Shown in pieces: positions 18,687 through 27,145 of a stretch of 64,000 nucleotides of DNA. The notes below the pieces were generated by a model. It was given only the letters and a program-made list of their open reading frames with translations, searched no databases and had not been told where the DNA came from. Position 1 is the first letter of the stretch; every line of letters starts with the position of its first letter. Made by a program: the position numbers and the translations under genes. The stretch comes from a bacterium (GTDB taxonomy: Bacteria > Hinthialibacterota > Hinthialibacteria > Hinthialibacterales > Hinthialibacteraceae), in contig WGLV01000011.1 of NCBI GenBank assembly GCA_016125385.1, forward strand, positions 62,001 through 126,000, read 5' to 3'.

Positions 18687-19766
18687 ATGAGCGTTGTGGT
18701 GGAAAGCGCCTTGACCGAGGCGAATGAAAAACGGAACCAGCATTTGCGCGAGATCATCGACTGGCATTTCTCGCCCGAAACCGGCTGTCCCTACTGGCTT
18801 GAATGGGCGCGCCGGGCGGGCTGGGACCCGCGAGAGGAAATCAAAACGTACGATGATATCGTCCGTTTTCCTCATTTCGATGACGAGACCCTGCGCAATG
18901 AGCCGCATGAGGTCTGGATACCCCGCGAGTATCAAGGCAAGCCGTATAAAATTTTCGAAACCGGCGGAACCACCGGGTTGCCCAAACAGCGCATCAGCTG
19001 GACGGACCACGAATACGATTACACCGAGTTCGCCGAGACGCTCGATCCCGAACATTTTCCGCGCGGCGGAAACTGGCTGATGATGGGGCCCACCGGTCCG
19101 CGCCGGCTGCGCCTCACCATTGAGCACCTCGCCAACGTGCTGGGCGGTTCGTGTTATCATCTCGATCTCGACCCGCGCTGGGTGAAAAAGGTGATCGCCC
19201 AGGGCCGTCCCGCCGAGGCGCGCGCCTATATGGAGCACGTCGTCGATCAGGCGGTTCCCATTCTCAAGCATCGCAACGTCAGTTGTCTTTTCACCACGCC
19301 CAAGCTGCTCGAAGCGCTGGGCGATAAAATCAACGTGCCCAACGCGGGCGTGCGCGGCGTGTTTCTCGGCGGAACGTCGATGACCAACCAGGTCGTGCGC
19401 TTTCTCGTCGAGGAGGTGCTTGAAAATCGCGCCCGTCTCGTACCGACGTATGGCAACACGCTGATGGGGCTGGCGTGCAGCAAGCCGCTATCGGCGGAGG
19501 AAGGCTACGCGCTGACCTATTACGCGCCTCAGCCGCGCGCGGTGTTGCGCGTCGTCGACCCCGATGACACGGCCCGCACGGTTGAGTACGGCGAGTGGGG
19601 ACGCGTGGAACTGACCACCATGACCCGGGAGTTTTTCATGCCCCGTTTTCTTGAGCGGGACGAAGCCGTGCGGCGCGAGCCGTGGGGCCGGTTCGCCTGG
19701 GACGGCGTCGGTGAAGTCAGACCTTTCCGCGCCGAACAGAACAAGGTCGTCGAGGGCGTGTATTGA
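18687..19766 (+). CDS. PaaK/LuxE-like acyl-adenylate or CoA ligase
   Basis: 359 residues, shorter than phenylacetate-CoA ligases (about 430). The adenylate-binding loop reads ETGGTTGLPKQR. Later a Y-G-N-T motif (VPTYGNTLMGLA) corresponds to the A5 core, and the C-terminus WDGVGEVRPF replaces the usual TGD. The compact length and immediate downstream aldehyde dehydrogenase and Fe-alcohol dehydrogenase suggest activation of a carboxylic acid that is then reduced. GGAGGAC precedes the ATG. The substrate is unknown. Confidence 0.7.
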   Translation: MSVVVESALTEANEKRNQHLREIIDWHFSPETGCPYWLEWARRAGWDPREEIKTYDDIVRFPHFDDETLRNEPHEVWIPREYQGKPYKIFETGGTTGLPKQRISWTDHEYDYTEFAETLDPEHFPRGGNWLMMGPTGPRRLRLTIEHLANVLGGSCYHLDLDPRWVKKVIAQGRPAEARAYMEHVVDQAVPILKHRNVSCLFTTPKLLEALGDKINVPNAGVRGVFLGGTSMTNQVVRFLVEEVLENRARLVPTYGNTLMGLACSKPLSAEEGYALTYYAPQPRAVLRVVDPDDTARTVEYGEWGRVELTTMTREFFMPRFLERDEAVRREPWGRFAWDGVGEVRPFRAEQNKVVEGVY

Positions 19767-19779
19767 TGGAGCCGATGCC

Positions 19780-21219
19780 ATGACCGTCGCAACCGCTTTG
19801 CCCCACGTCCCTGTACTGCGGCGTGGAGAACCCTATATCAGCCTCGACAAAGGCGCGCTTCTCGATCATCGAGGCGGCGAGCCGGTCGCTGAAATGAGCC
19901 TGGCCAACGCGGGCTTGATTCGCCGCGACATCCGCCGGATCGGCGAGGCGTTCGACGTATTGCAGAGCGTCTCAAGCAGCCGCATGCTTGAAATCTGCCG
20001 CGGCGCGGGCGATCTGTTCATGAACGCCAGTCTGCCATTCGGCGATGGCGAAACGCAATCGCCCGCCGATTACGTTCAAAATCTGTCGTCGACCACGGGC
20101 CTGCCTCACGCGCTCGTGCGGCGAAACATGGCCAAAGTGTATGAGGTCTTCACTCGAATGGAGACCATTCTGCGAGGATTGACGCGCGGACTCGATCTTA
20201 CCGCGCTGGATGGAGGTCTCGGCGAACAGGAAAGTGCGCTGGTCAGTTTTTATGCCGCCGCGCGTTGCATGGGCGTGGTTTTGCCCAGCAACTCGCCGGG
20301 GGTGAACTCGATCTGGATGCCCGCCGTCGCGTTACGGATTCCGGTCGTGCTCAAACCCGGGCGGGAAGAACCCTGGACTCCCTATCGCATCATTCAGGCT
20401 TTCATCGCGGCGGGGTGCCCGCCCGAAGCCTTTTCGTTTTATCCCACCGATCATGAAGGCGCGAACGTGATTCTCGATCAGTGCGATCGCGGCATCATTT
20501 TCGGCGATGAAAAAACCGTTTCGCGGTACGCGAATAACCCGGCTGTTCAGGTGCATGGCCCGGGGTGGAGCAAAATTCTGATCGGGGCCGACAAGGCCGA
20601 TCACTGGCCGGACCTGATCGATGTGATCGTCCGTTCGGTGTCAGACAACGGCGGCCGCAGTTGCGTAAACGCCTCCACCGTTCTGACTCACGCCCACGGG
20701 CCTGAGATCGCCGAAGCCATCGCCGAGCGGCTGGCGAAGATCGTTCCCTGCGAGGTGGATGACCCCGACGCGCTGCTGTGCGGGTTCGCCAATCCCCGAT
20801 TCGCCGAGTATTTCGATTCCGCCATCGAAGAGGGATTGAAGACGCCCGGCGCGGAAGACGTCACCGCCCGGTTTCGCACCGGACCGCGCCGCATTGAACG
20901 CGGCTCCAGCGTCTACATGGCGCCCACCGTGGTGTATTGCGAGTCGTTCGATCACCCCCTCGCCAACCGCGAGTTTCTCTTTCCATACGTCAGCGTCGTC
21001 GAGGTTCCACAAGACCGGATGCTGGAGGTGATGGGGCCGTCGCTGGTCGTAACCGCCATCACCGCCGATCCCGTTTTTATGAAGCAGGTTTTGCGCTGCC
21101 GGTCGATCGAACGCCTCAATCTGGGCGCGTTACCCACGTCCCGCGTTCAGTGGGACCAGCCTCATGAGGGCAATCTGTTCGAGTTTCTCTACAAGCGCCG
21201 CGCCATTCAGGCCGCCTGA
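19780..21219 (+). CDS. Aldehyde dehydrogenase family protein
   Basis: 479 residues. The catalytic Cys lies in SDNGGRSCVNAST, and a C-terminal E-F-L-F-P-Y-V-S-V segment matches the family's EIFGPV-type motif. The N-terminal NAD site reads VLPSNSPGVNSIWMPAVALR. The protein is atypical, nearer to acyl-CoA-reducing or LuxC-like members than to classical ALDHs by eye. Within this operon it could reduce an activated acyl group to an aldehyde. Start ATG 19780, 13 nt after the ligase stop; the open frame runs further upstream but inside the ligase gene. Confidence 0.78.
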   Translation: MTVATALPHVPVLRRGEPYISLDKGALLDHRGGEPVAEMSLANAGLIRRDIRRIGEAFDVLQSVSSSRMLEICRGAGDLFMNASLPFGDGETQSPADYVQNLSSTTGLPHALVRRNMAKVYEVFTRMETILRGLTRGLDLTALDGGLGEQESALVSFYAAARCMGVVLPSNSPGVNSIWMPAVALRIPVVLKPGREEPWTPYRIIQAFIAAGCPPEAFSFYPTDHEGANVILDQCDRGIIFGDEKTVSRYANNPAVQVHGPGWSKILIGADKADHWPDLIDVIVRSVSDNGGRSCVNASTVLTHAHGPEIAEAIAERLAKIVPCEVDDPDALLCGFANPRFAEYFDSAIEEGLKTPGAEDVTARFRTGPRRIERGSSVYMAPTVVYCESFDHPLANREFLFPYVSVVEVPQDRMLEVMGPSLVVTAITADPVFMKQVLRCRSIERLNLGALPTSRVQWDQPHEGNLFEFLYKRRAIQAA

Positions 21220-21236
21220 GCCGCGGCATATCGATT

Positions 21237-22433
21237 ATGGATATCGAAACCATCGAGTTTGATTCGATTCAGCGTACCCGCGTCGTCTTTGGAGCGGGCG
21301 TCATCCATCGCCTGGGCGAGCTCGTCCGTGAACTGGGCGGGAGCCGCGTTCTGTTAGTGACCGATCCGGGCCTGACTCATGCCGGTCATCCGCAAAAGGC
21401 GGAGCGGATCTTGCGCGCCGCCGGACTTGAACTCGCCCTCTTTGACCGTGTGGAAGAGAACCCGACCACGGATTGTATTGACGCCTGCGTGGAAACCGCC
21501 CGCGCCTTCAATGTGGATTGCATCGCCGGTCTTGGCGGCGGAAGCAGCCTCGATACCGCCAAGGGGTGTAATTTTGTGCTGACTAACGGCGGCCGAATGC
21601 ACGATTATTGGGGGTATGGTAAAGCGGCCAAACCCATGCTGCCACTGATCGCCATCCCCACCACCGCCGGAACCGGCAGTGAGTGTCAGTCGTTCGCGCT
21701 GATCTCCGACGCCCAGACGCATGTCAAAATGGCCTGCGGCGACCCCAAGGCCGCGCCTCGCATCGCATTGCTCGACCCGGAACTGACGTTGACCCAGCCC
21801 CGCTCGGTTACGGCGAATACCGGGATCGACGCCATCGCCCATGCCGTCGAAACCGCCGTCACCCGCAAGCGAAACGCCGTTTCGCAGCTTTACTCGCGCG
21901 AGGCGTTTCGCCTGTTGCAGGCGAACTTTTCCCGCGTGCTGGCCGATCCAGGCGATTTACCGGCGCGGTCCGCGATGCTGCTGGGCGCCGCGTGGGCGGG
22001 CGTCGCGATTGAAAACAGCATGCTGGGTGGAGCGCACGCTCTGGCCAATCCATTGACCGCCCGCCACGGGGTGGTTCACGGGCAGGCGGTTGGGATGATG
22101 TTGCCTCACGTCGTCCGCTACAATGCACAAGACCCGATTTCACGCCGGTTGTACGCCGAACTGGCGGGCTGCGCCGGGCTGGCGGCGCCGGGGGATGATG
22201 AAGGGGACGCCTCCGAAGCGCTGGCCTCCCGTCTGGAAGAACTGCTCGACGCCGCCGGGATGCCGCGCGCTCTCGCCGAACTGAACGTGCCTGAAGACGG
22301 CGTCGCGGCGCTGGCGCAAGACGCCGCCCGTCAATGGACGGCGAATTTTAACCCGCGTGAATTGACGCCCGGCGACTTTGAATCGATGTACGCCGGCGCC
22401 ATGCGGTGCGGCAGGGCTCCCGCCGGGTCCTGA
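21237..22433 (+). CDS. Iron-containing alcohol dehydrogenase
   Basis: 398 residues, group III ADH. The NAD site is GLGGGSSLDTAKG, followed by IPTTAGTGSE. Metal-ligand histidines appear in DAIAHAVE, GGAHALANPLTARHGVVHGQAVGMMLPHV. It interconverts aldehydes and alcohols. As the third gene after a ligase and an ALDH, it could finish a carboxylate-to-alcohol reduction, or the set could run in the oxidative direction. Confidence 0.88.
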   Translation: MDIETIEFDSIQRTRVVFGAGVIHRLGELVRELGGSRVLLVTDPGLTHAGHPQKAERILRAAGLELALFDRVEENPTTDCIDACVETARAFNVDCIAGLGGGSSLDTAKGCNFVLTNGGRMHDYWGYGKAAKPMLPLIAIPTTAGTGSECQSFALISDAQTHVKMACGDPKAAPRIALLDPELTLTQPRSVTANTGIDAIAHAVETAVTRKRNAVSQLYSREAFRLLQANFSRVLADPGDLPARSAMLLGAAWAGVAIENSMLGGAHALANPLTARHGVVHGQAVGMMLPHVVRYNAQDPISRRLYAELAGCAGLAAPGDDEGDASEALASRLEELLDAAGMPRALAELNVPEDGVAALAQDAARQWTANFNPRELTPGDFESMYAGAMRCGRAPAGS

Positions 22434-22599
22434 AATTGGGACGCAGCGGCTTGAATGTGTAAATTTGAATCACCGGAAATGAAGCGCGGTTTCGGGTAAA
22501 TTCCAGAAACACGCGTATTTTCAGGATGTTGTGAATTGGAACAGCGGTTGCTCTTTTGTTTGAGGAGAAATAAACCACCTCCACGGCAAGAGGGCGATC

Positions 22600-22686
22600 G
22601 TGAACGAAACAAAACGATTTGACTGGTTGGGCATCATGCTGGGGTATGCGTTTGGCCTGGCTCTTCTCTGGATCGTCATCACCTGA
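22600..22686 (+). CDS. Candidate 28-residue single-pass membrane microprotein
   Basis: A GTG-started ORF (GTG 22600, TGA 22684-22686) preceded by AAGAGGG. It encodes a short polar N-terminus (NETKRFDW) followed by one continuous hydrophobic helix (LGIMLGYAFGLALLWIVI). The segment lies alone in the gap between the alcohol dehydrogenase and the propeller gene. No homologue is recognised. The charge pattern and helix length are what one expects of a genuine membrane microprotein, but a chance ORF cannot be excluded. Confidence 0.45.
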   Translation: MNETKRFDWLGIMLGYAFGLALLWIVIT

Positions 22687-22738
22687 ACCCGCCTCCCTCG
22701 TCCCCCCCGCGCGGCGCCCAAACCGTGTAAAGGACGAG

Positions 22739-23890
22739 ATGCGTTTGCAACAGTATTTCTTCTCTCATGCGTTTTACTGGATGATGCTGGCTCTCCTGCT
22801 TGCAGCGCCGCATCCCTCTGCCCGCGCGGCGGAAGAGCCCGACTGGCCGCTGTTTCGCGGCGGCCCCAGCCAGACCGGAGTGGCTCAGGGAACCCTGCCG
22901 GATTCGCTCGCTCTCAAATGGACCTTCACGACGGAACGCCCCATTACTTCCTCCGCCGTCATCAATCACGGCAACGTCTATTTCGGATCGCAGGATGGTT
23001 TCGTCTACGCGGTCGATCTGATCACCGGAAAAAGAGTCTGGTCGTATGAAACCGGCGACGCGGTCGAGTCGCCGCCGGCCGCCATCGGAGGCCGCGTCTA
23101 TGTGGGCTCTTCCGACTTCAACCTCTACTGTCTCGACGCCGCCGATGGAACCTTGCATTGGAAATTCGAGACCAATGATAAAGTGATGGGCTCGCCCATC
23201 CTGATCGACGCGCCCGGCGGCGGATCCCAACGCGTCGTTTTCGGCAGCTACGATAGCCGCCTGTATTGCCTCGACGCCCGGTCGGGCGAAAAAATCTGGG
23301 ACTACTCCACCGATAACTACATCAACGGCTCTCCCGCGATTGAAGATGACAAAATCGTCGTCGGCGGCTGCGACGCCTATATTCATGTCGTGTCGGCCAC
23401 GGACGGCGCCGAGATTGAAGAGGTCGACGCGGAAGCCTACGTCGCCGCCACCGTCGCCGTTGAAGACGGCTTCGCCTACGTCGGCAATTATGGCAACGAG
23501 TTTCTCTGTATCGATCTGAATCAGCGTAAAGTCGCATGGCGGTTCAAGGATCGAAACTTTCCCTACTTTTCTTCCGCCGCGCTGACCGGCGACCGGGTGA
23601 TCTTTGGCGGACGCGACCGCCGCGTACATTGTCTCGACAGGAAGACCGGCGAACCGATCTGGGAGTTCCGCACGCGCGGCAAGGTGGACAGCTCGCCCGT
23701 TGTAGTGGGCGATCGCCTGATCGTCGGATCGGAAGATCGAAAATTGTACATGCTTCGCGTCAGCGATGGCGGCGAGATCTGGTCGTCTGAACTGGGAGAG
23801 GGCGTAATCGCCTCACCCGCCGTCGCGGGAGGCTGGGTGGTGATCGGCGCGGTCGACGGCGTTCTCTACGCCTTTGGGCCGGAGACTTGA
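22739..23890 (+). CDS. Secreted PQQ-like beta-propeller protein (paralogue 5)
   Basis: 383 residues with a signal peptide (FYWMMLALLLAAPHPSARA) then DWPLFRGGPSQTGVA. About seven very regular blades follow (VYFGSQDGFVYAVD, VYVGSSDFNLYCLD, VVFGSYDSRLYCLD, and so on). They are BamB-like in regularity and shorter than the four-gene array at 10-16.8 kb. AAAGGA precedes ATG 22739; the longer frame from 22619 overlaps the microprotein region. It sits inside the biosynthesis-like series, perhaps as a periplasmic scaffold. Confidence 0.85.
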   Translation: MRLQQYFFSHAFYWMMLALLLAAPHPSARAAEEPDWPLFRGGPSQTGVAQGTLPDSLALKWTFTTERPITSSAVINHGNVYFGSQDGFVYAVDLITGKRVWSYETGDAVESPPAAIGGRVYVGSSDFNLYCLDAADGTLHWKFETNDKVMGSPILIDAPGGGSQRVVFGSYDSRLYCLDARSGEKIWDYSTDNYINGSPAIEDDKIVVGGCDAYIHVVSATDGAEIEEVDAEAYVAATVAVEDGFAYVGNYGNEFLCIDLNQRKVAWRFKDRNFPYFSSAALTGDRVIFGGRDRRVHCLDRKTGEPIWEFRTRGKVDSSPVVVGDRLIVGSEDRKLYMLRVSDGGEIWSSELGEGVIASPAVAGGWVVIGAVDGVLYAFGPET

Positions 23891-23942
23891 CGCCTTGTAA
23901 CGCGCGCTGGATCGCCCCGAATCGAACAAGGAGGAGAAAAGC

Positions 23943-25265
23943 ATGACGGCTGAGGCTCAACCCAAAAACAAAACCACGGCGGGCAGCTATTTCGTATCCA
24001 ATTATCCGCCGTTCTCCGTCTGGACGTCCGACAAAGCGCCCGAGGCTCACGCCGCCATCCAGCGGCTGCCTCATCCAGAAACGCCGCTGGGCGTCTATCT
24101 GCATATTCCGTTCTGCCGAAAACGCTGCCATTTCTGTTACTTCAAAGTCTATACCGACAAAAATTCATCAGAAATTCGCCGTTATCTCGATGGCCTCACT
24201 CGCGAATTCGACATGTACGCCGATTCGCCCATCATCGGCGGCCGCAAACCCAAGTACATTTATTTCGGCGGCGGGACGCCCTCGTTTCTCTCGCCTCACC
24301 AGCTGACCGGTCTCGTCGAGACCATGCATAAAAAACTGCCGTGGGACGAGGCGGAGGAGATCACCTTCGAATGCGAACCCGGTACGCTCACCGAGGCCAA
24401 GCTGAGCGCCATTCGTGAGATTGGCGTCACCCGTCTCAGTCTTGGCATCGAAAACTTCAACGACGAGATTCTCGAACTGAATAACCGCGCCCACCGTTCG
24501 AAAGAAATACAGCGCGCCTACGACTTCGCCCGGTCTATCGAGTTCCCTCAGATCAACATCGACCTCATCGCCGGCATGGTTGGCGAAACTGATGAAAACT
24601 GGAGCCGCTGCGTCGAACAGGCGGTTGCGATGGAACCGGACAGCATCACCATTTACCAGATGGAGGTGCCGTTCAATACCACCATTTACCGGGAAATGAT
24701 GAAAGAGAAGGGAACCGAGATCGCGCCCGTCGCGGAATGGGACGTCAAGCGCCGCTGGGTTGACGAAGCTTTCAGGGCGCTGGAAGAACGGGGTTATACG
24801 ATCACCAGCGCTTATACCGCGGTGAAGAATCCCGATTCAACCCGCTTCGTATACCGCGACCGGTTGTGGGCCGGCGCCGACATGCTGGGGCTGGGCGTCG
24901 CGTCGTTTGGGCACCTCAACGGCGTCCACGTACAGAATCAGAAAGACATGGGACCGTACCTCGAAAAGGTCGAAGCCGGCGAGTTTCCTATTTACCGCGC
25001 GCACACGCTGAGCGGCGAAGAACGCCTGATCCGTGAATTCGCATTGCAACACAAACTGGGCCGGGTCAACCGCCGCTATTTTCAAGACAAATTCGACGTT
25101 GACGTATACGAGCGTTTCGCCGGGGCGATGCGCTCGCTTCAGGACGAAGGCGCGCTCAGCGCCGATGATGAGTGGATCACGCTGTCGCGAGCGGGGCTGT
25201 TGCGCGTCGATGAATGCCTGCAGCGATACTTTCTGCCTGAACATCAGGCGATCCGTTATACCTGA
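23943..25265 (+). CDS. HemW-like radical SAM protein
   Basis: 440 residues. The [4Fe-4S] motif is C-x3-C-x2-C in HIPFCRKRCHFCYF, preceded by GVYLHIPF as in HemW/HemN. FGGGTPSFLSPHQL, ECEPGTL and RLSLGIENF follow, and the C-terminal HemN domain (LIREFALQHKLG) is present. Such proteins include the heme chaperone HemW and class C radical SAM methyltransferases, which use two SAM molecules. The N-terminal 40 residues are extra compared with HemW. Its place in a biosynthesis-like series and the absence of other heme genes favour a tailoring role. A strong GGAGGAG ribosome site precedes the ATG. Confidence 0.8.
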   Translation: MTAEAQPKNKTTAGSYFVSNYPPFSVWTSDKAPEAHAAIQRLPHPETPLGVYLHIPFCRKRCHFCYFKVYTDKNSSEIRRYLDGLTREFDMYADSPIIGGRKPKYIYFGGGTPSFLSPHQLTGLVETMHKKLPWDEAEEITFECEPGTLTEAKLSAIREIGVTRLSLGIENFNDEILELNNRAHRSKEIQRAYDFARSIEFPQINIDLIAGMVGETDENWSRCVEQAVAMEPDSITIYQMEVPFNTTIYREMMKEKGTEIAPVAEWDVKRRWVDEAFRALEERGYTITSAYTAVKNPDSTRFVYRDRLWAGADMLGLGVASFGHLNGVHVQNQKDMGPYLEKVEAGEFPIYRAHTLSGEERLIREFALQHKLGRVNRRYFQDKFDVDVYERFAGAMRSLQDEGALSADDEWITLSRAGLLRVDECLQRYFLPEHQAIRYT

Positions 25266-25310
25266 TCGGCGCGGGCCCATATGAGTGAACGCCGTATTTT
25301 TGGAGACGCG

Positions 25311-25892
25311 ATGAATCAGGCCGCCGGCATGCTTCATTCGATCGAAAAGCCGTTCGTGCCGTTTCACCAGATGTATCAGCGGCACGGTTTCGCCGTGCGG
25401 CTGATGACGCCGGTGGAGCCGGACGCCATCCCCGCTCCGTATCACGATCTGCTGGTGCATGAGCGCGACATGACCAACACCCTCGCCGCCTGGTTCAATA
25501 TGCGGATTCATCTACGGGTGATTCACATGGCGGTCGATGGCGACGTTCTCTCGCGCATGGTGACGTTGGAGCTCGATTCGGATAACCGGCCGGTTGAGTT
25601 CGGTGCGATTCAGATCGATTTGTCGTTGCTCGATCCGACGCCCCGGCGGCTGGTGGAAGAGGCGCGTATGCCGTTCGGCGGCATTCTGAATGAGTTCGCC
25701 GTTGAATACCTCAGCCAGCCCGCGTTTTTCTTTCGCGCCGAGTCGGATTCGCTGATGCAGAAGGTTTTTTCAATTTCCGCCGGTCCCGGTCTCTATGGCC
25801 GCTGCAACACGCTCAGCGTACCGTCAGGCCGTGCGTTGGCTCATGTGATTGAGATTCTGCCCCCGATGACGGATGGAAATGGAGGCGTTTAA
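25311..25892 (+). CDS. Chorismate-lyase-like protein
   Basis: 193 residues. The segment LLVHERDMTNTLAAWF, then IHLRVIHM, EFGAIQIDL, FGGILNE and a closing YGRCNTL-x-VIEILPP resemble proteins of the chorismate pyruvate-lyase (UbiC) superfamily, which release 4- or 3-hydroxybenzoate. I am confident about the resemblance but not the activity. ATG 25311 follows TGGAGA; an in-frame ATG at 25281 lacks a ribosome site. The stop overlaps the next start by one base. Confidence 0.55.
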   Translation: MNQAAGMLHSIEKPFVPFHQMYQRHGFAVRLMTPVEPDAIPAPYHDLLVHERDMTNTLAAWFNMRIHLRVIHMAVDGDVLSRMVTLELDSDNRPVEFGAIQIDLSLLDPTPRRLVEEARMPFGGILNEFAVEYLSQPAFFFRAESDSLMQKVFSISAGPGLYGRCNTLSVPSGRALAHVIEILPPMTDGNGGV

Positions 25893-27145
25893 TGATGGAT
25901 GCGTATGAAACCCTGATTATTGGCGGCGGCCCGGCCGGCGCCATGACCGCCGCCGTACTGGCCCGGCGCGGCCGTCGCGTACTGGTGATCGAAAAAGAGA
26001 AGTTTCCCCGGTATCACATCGGCGAATCGATGTTGCCTTATTGTTATTTTCCCATGCAGCGCGTAGGTTTTCTCGACAAGATGAAGAACTCGCGCTTCGT
26101 CAAAAAATACAGCGTGCAGTTCGTCAGCCCGAACGGGAAAATTTCCGCGCCGTTTTATTTTACCCAGCACATGGATCATGAAGCGGCGCAGACCTGGCAG
26201 GTTCCACGCGCCGAGTTCGACGCCCTGCTGCTCGATCATGCTCTCGAGTCTGGCGCGGAGGTGATCGAAGACACCGCCGTGAAGGATTTTCTGGTGGAGG
26301 ATGGCCGCGTCGTGGGGCTGGCCGTGCGCGGCGCGGACGGCGCCGAGCGCGAGTTGCGCGCGCCCATGACCGTCGACGCCAGCGGCCGGGCGTCGCTGGC
26401 GATCTCGCGGTTCCGCTGGCGCAAGATGGACCCCGTGCTCAACAAGGCCGCCGTGTGGACTCAGTATAAAGGCGCCATGCGCGACGAGGGCCTCGACGAA
26501 GGCGCCACCACAGTGGCGTACATCCCCGATAACGGCTGGTTCTGGTACATTCCCCTGCCGGACGACATTGTCAGCGTGGGCGTGGTGGCCGAACGCGAAT
26601 ACCTCTATCGCGACGGCCGCGATCTGGAAACGATCTTCCATCGCGAAGTGAAAGAGAATCCATGGATCGCCGAACACCTCGCGCCCGGAGTTCGTCATAC
26701 CGATTTTCTGGCCACCGGCGAATACTCGTATCGTTCTGAATTCTGCGCCATCGACGGTCTGACGCTTGCCGGAGACGCGTTCGCTTTTCTCGATCCGGTG
26801 TTTTCGTCCGGTCTCTTTCTCGCGTTACGCGGGGGAGAGATGGCGGGCGAGGCGGTCGACGCCGCCCTGACCGCCGGCGATGTTTCAGCCGCGCGATTCT
26901 CCGCCTATGGCGAGGAACTCTGCGCGATGATGGAGACCATGCGCAAGCTGGTCTACGCCTTTTACGATACTGAATTCCGCTTTAAGGACTTTCTGATGAA
27001 ATATCCCGAGCTGCGCGGCGACCTGACCGACTGTCTGATCGGCTATCTCGAAAAAGATTTCAACCCGCTCTTCAACGCCATCGCCGAGTTCGTCGACTTG
27101 CCTCAGCCGCTGGCGCATGGCCGCCCGCTGGTTCCGTGCCCATGA
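25892..27145 (+). CDS. FAD-dependent oxidoreductase of the halogenase/geranylgeranyl-reductase fold
   Basis: 417 residues. N-terminal FAD motif LIIGGGPAGAMTAAVLARRG, then FPRYHIGESMLP. A WFWYIP segment (about residue 212) matches the W-x-W-x-I-P motif of flavin halogenases. The second FAD signature is LTLAGDAFAFLDPVFSSG, with a Ser in the F-x-D-P-x-F-S-S-G region also typical of these. Halogenation, hydroxylation or reduction of an aromatic product are all possible. Coupled to the chorismate-lyase-like gene upstream and to the glycosyltransferase downstream by overlaps. Confidence 0.75.
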   Translation: MMDAYETLIIGGGPAGAMTAAVLARRGRRVLVIEKEKFPRYHIGESMLPYCYFPMQRVGFLDKMKNSRFVKKYSVQFVSPNGKISAPFYFTQHMDHEAAQTWQVPRAEFDALLLDHALESGAEVIEDTAVKDFLVEDGRVVGLAVRGADGAERELRAPMTVDASGRASLAISRFRWRKMDPVLNKAAVWTQYKGAMRDEGLDEGATTVAYIPDNGWFWYIPLPDDIVSVGVVAEREYLYRDGRDLETIFHREVKENPWIAEHLAPGVRHTDFLATGEYSYRSEFCAIDGLTLAGDAFAFLDPVFSSGLFLALRGGEMAGEAVDAALTAGDVSAARFSAYGEELCAMMETMRKLVYAFYDTEFRFKDFLMKYPELRGDLTDCLIGYLEKDFNPLFNAIAEFVDLPQPLAHGRPLVPCP

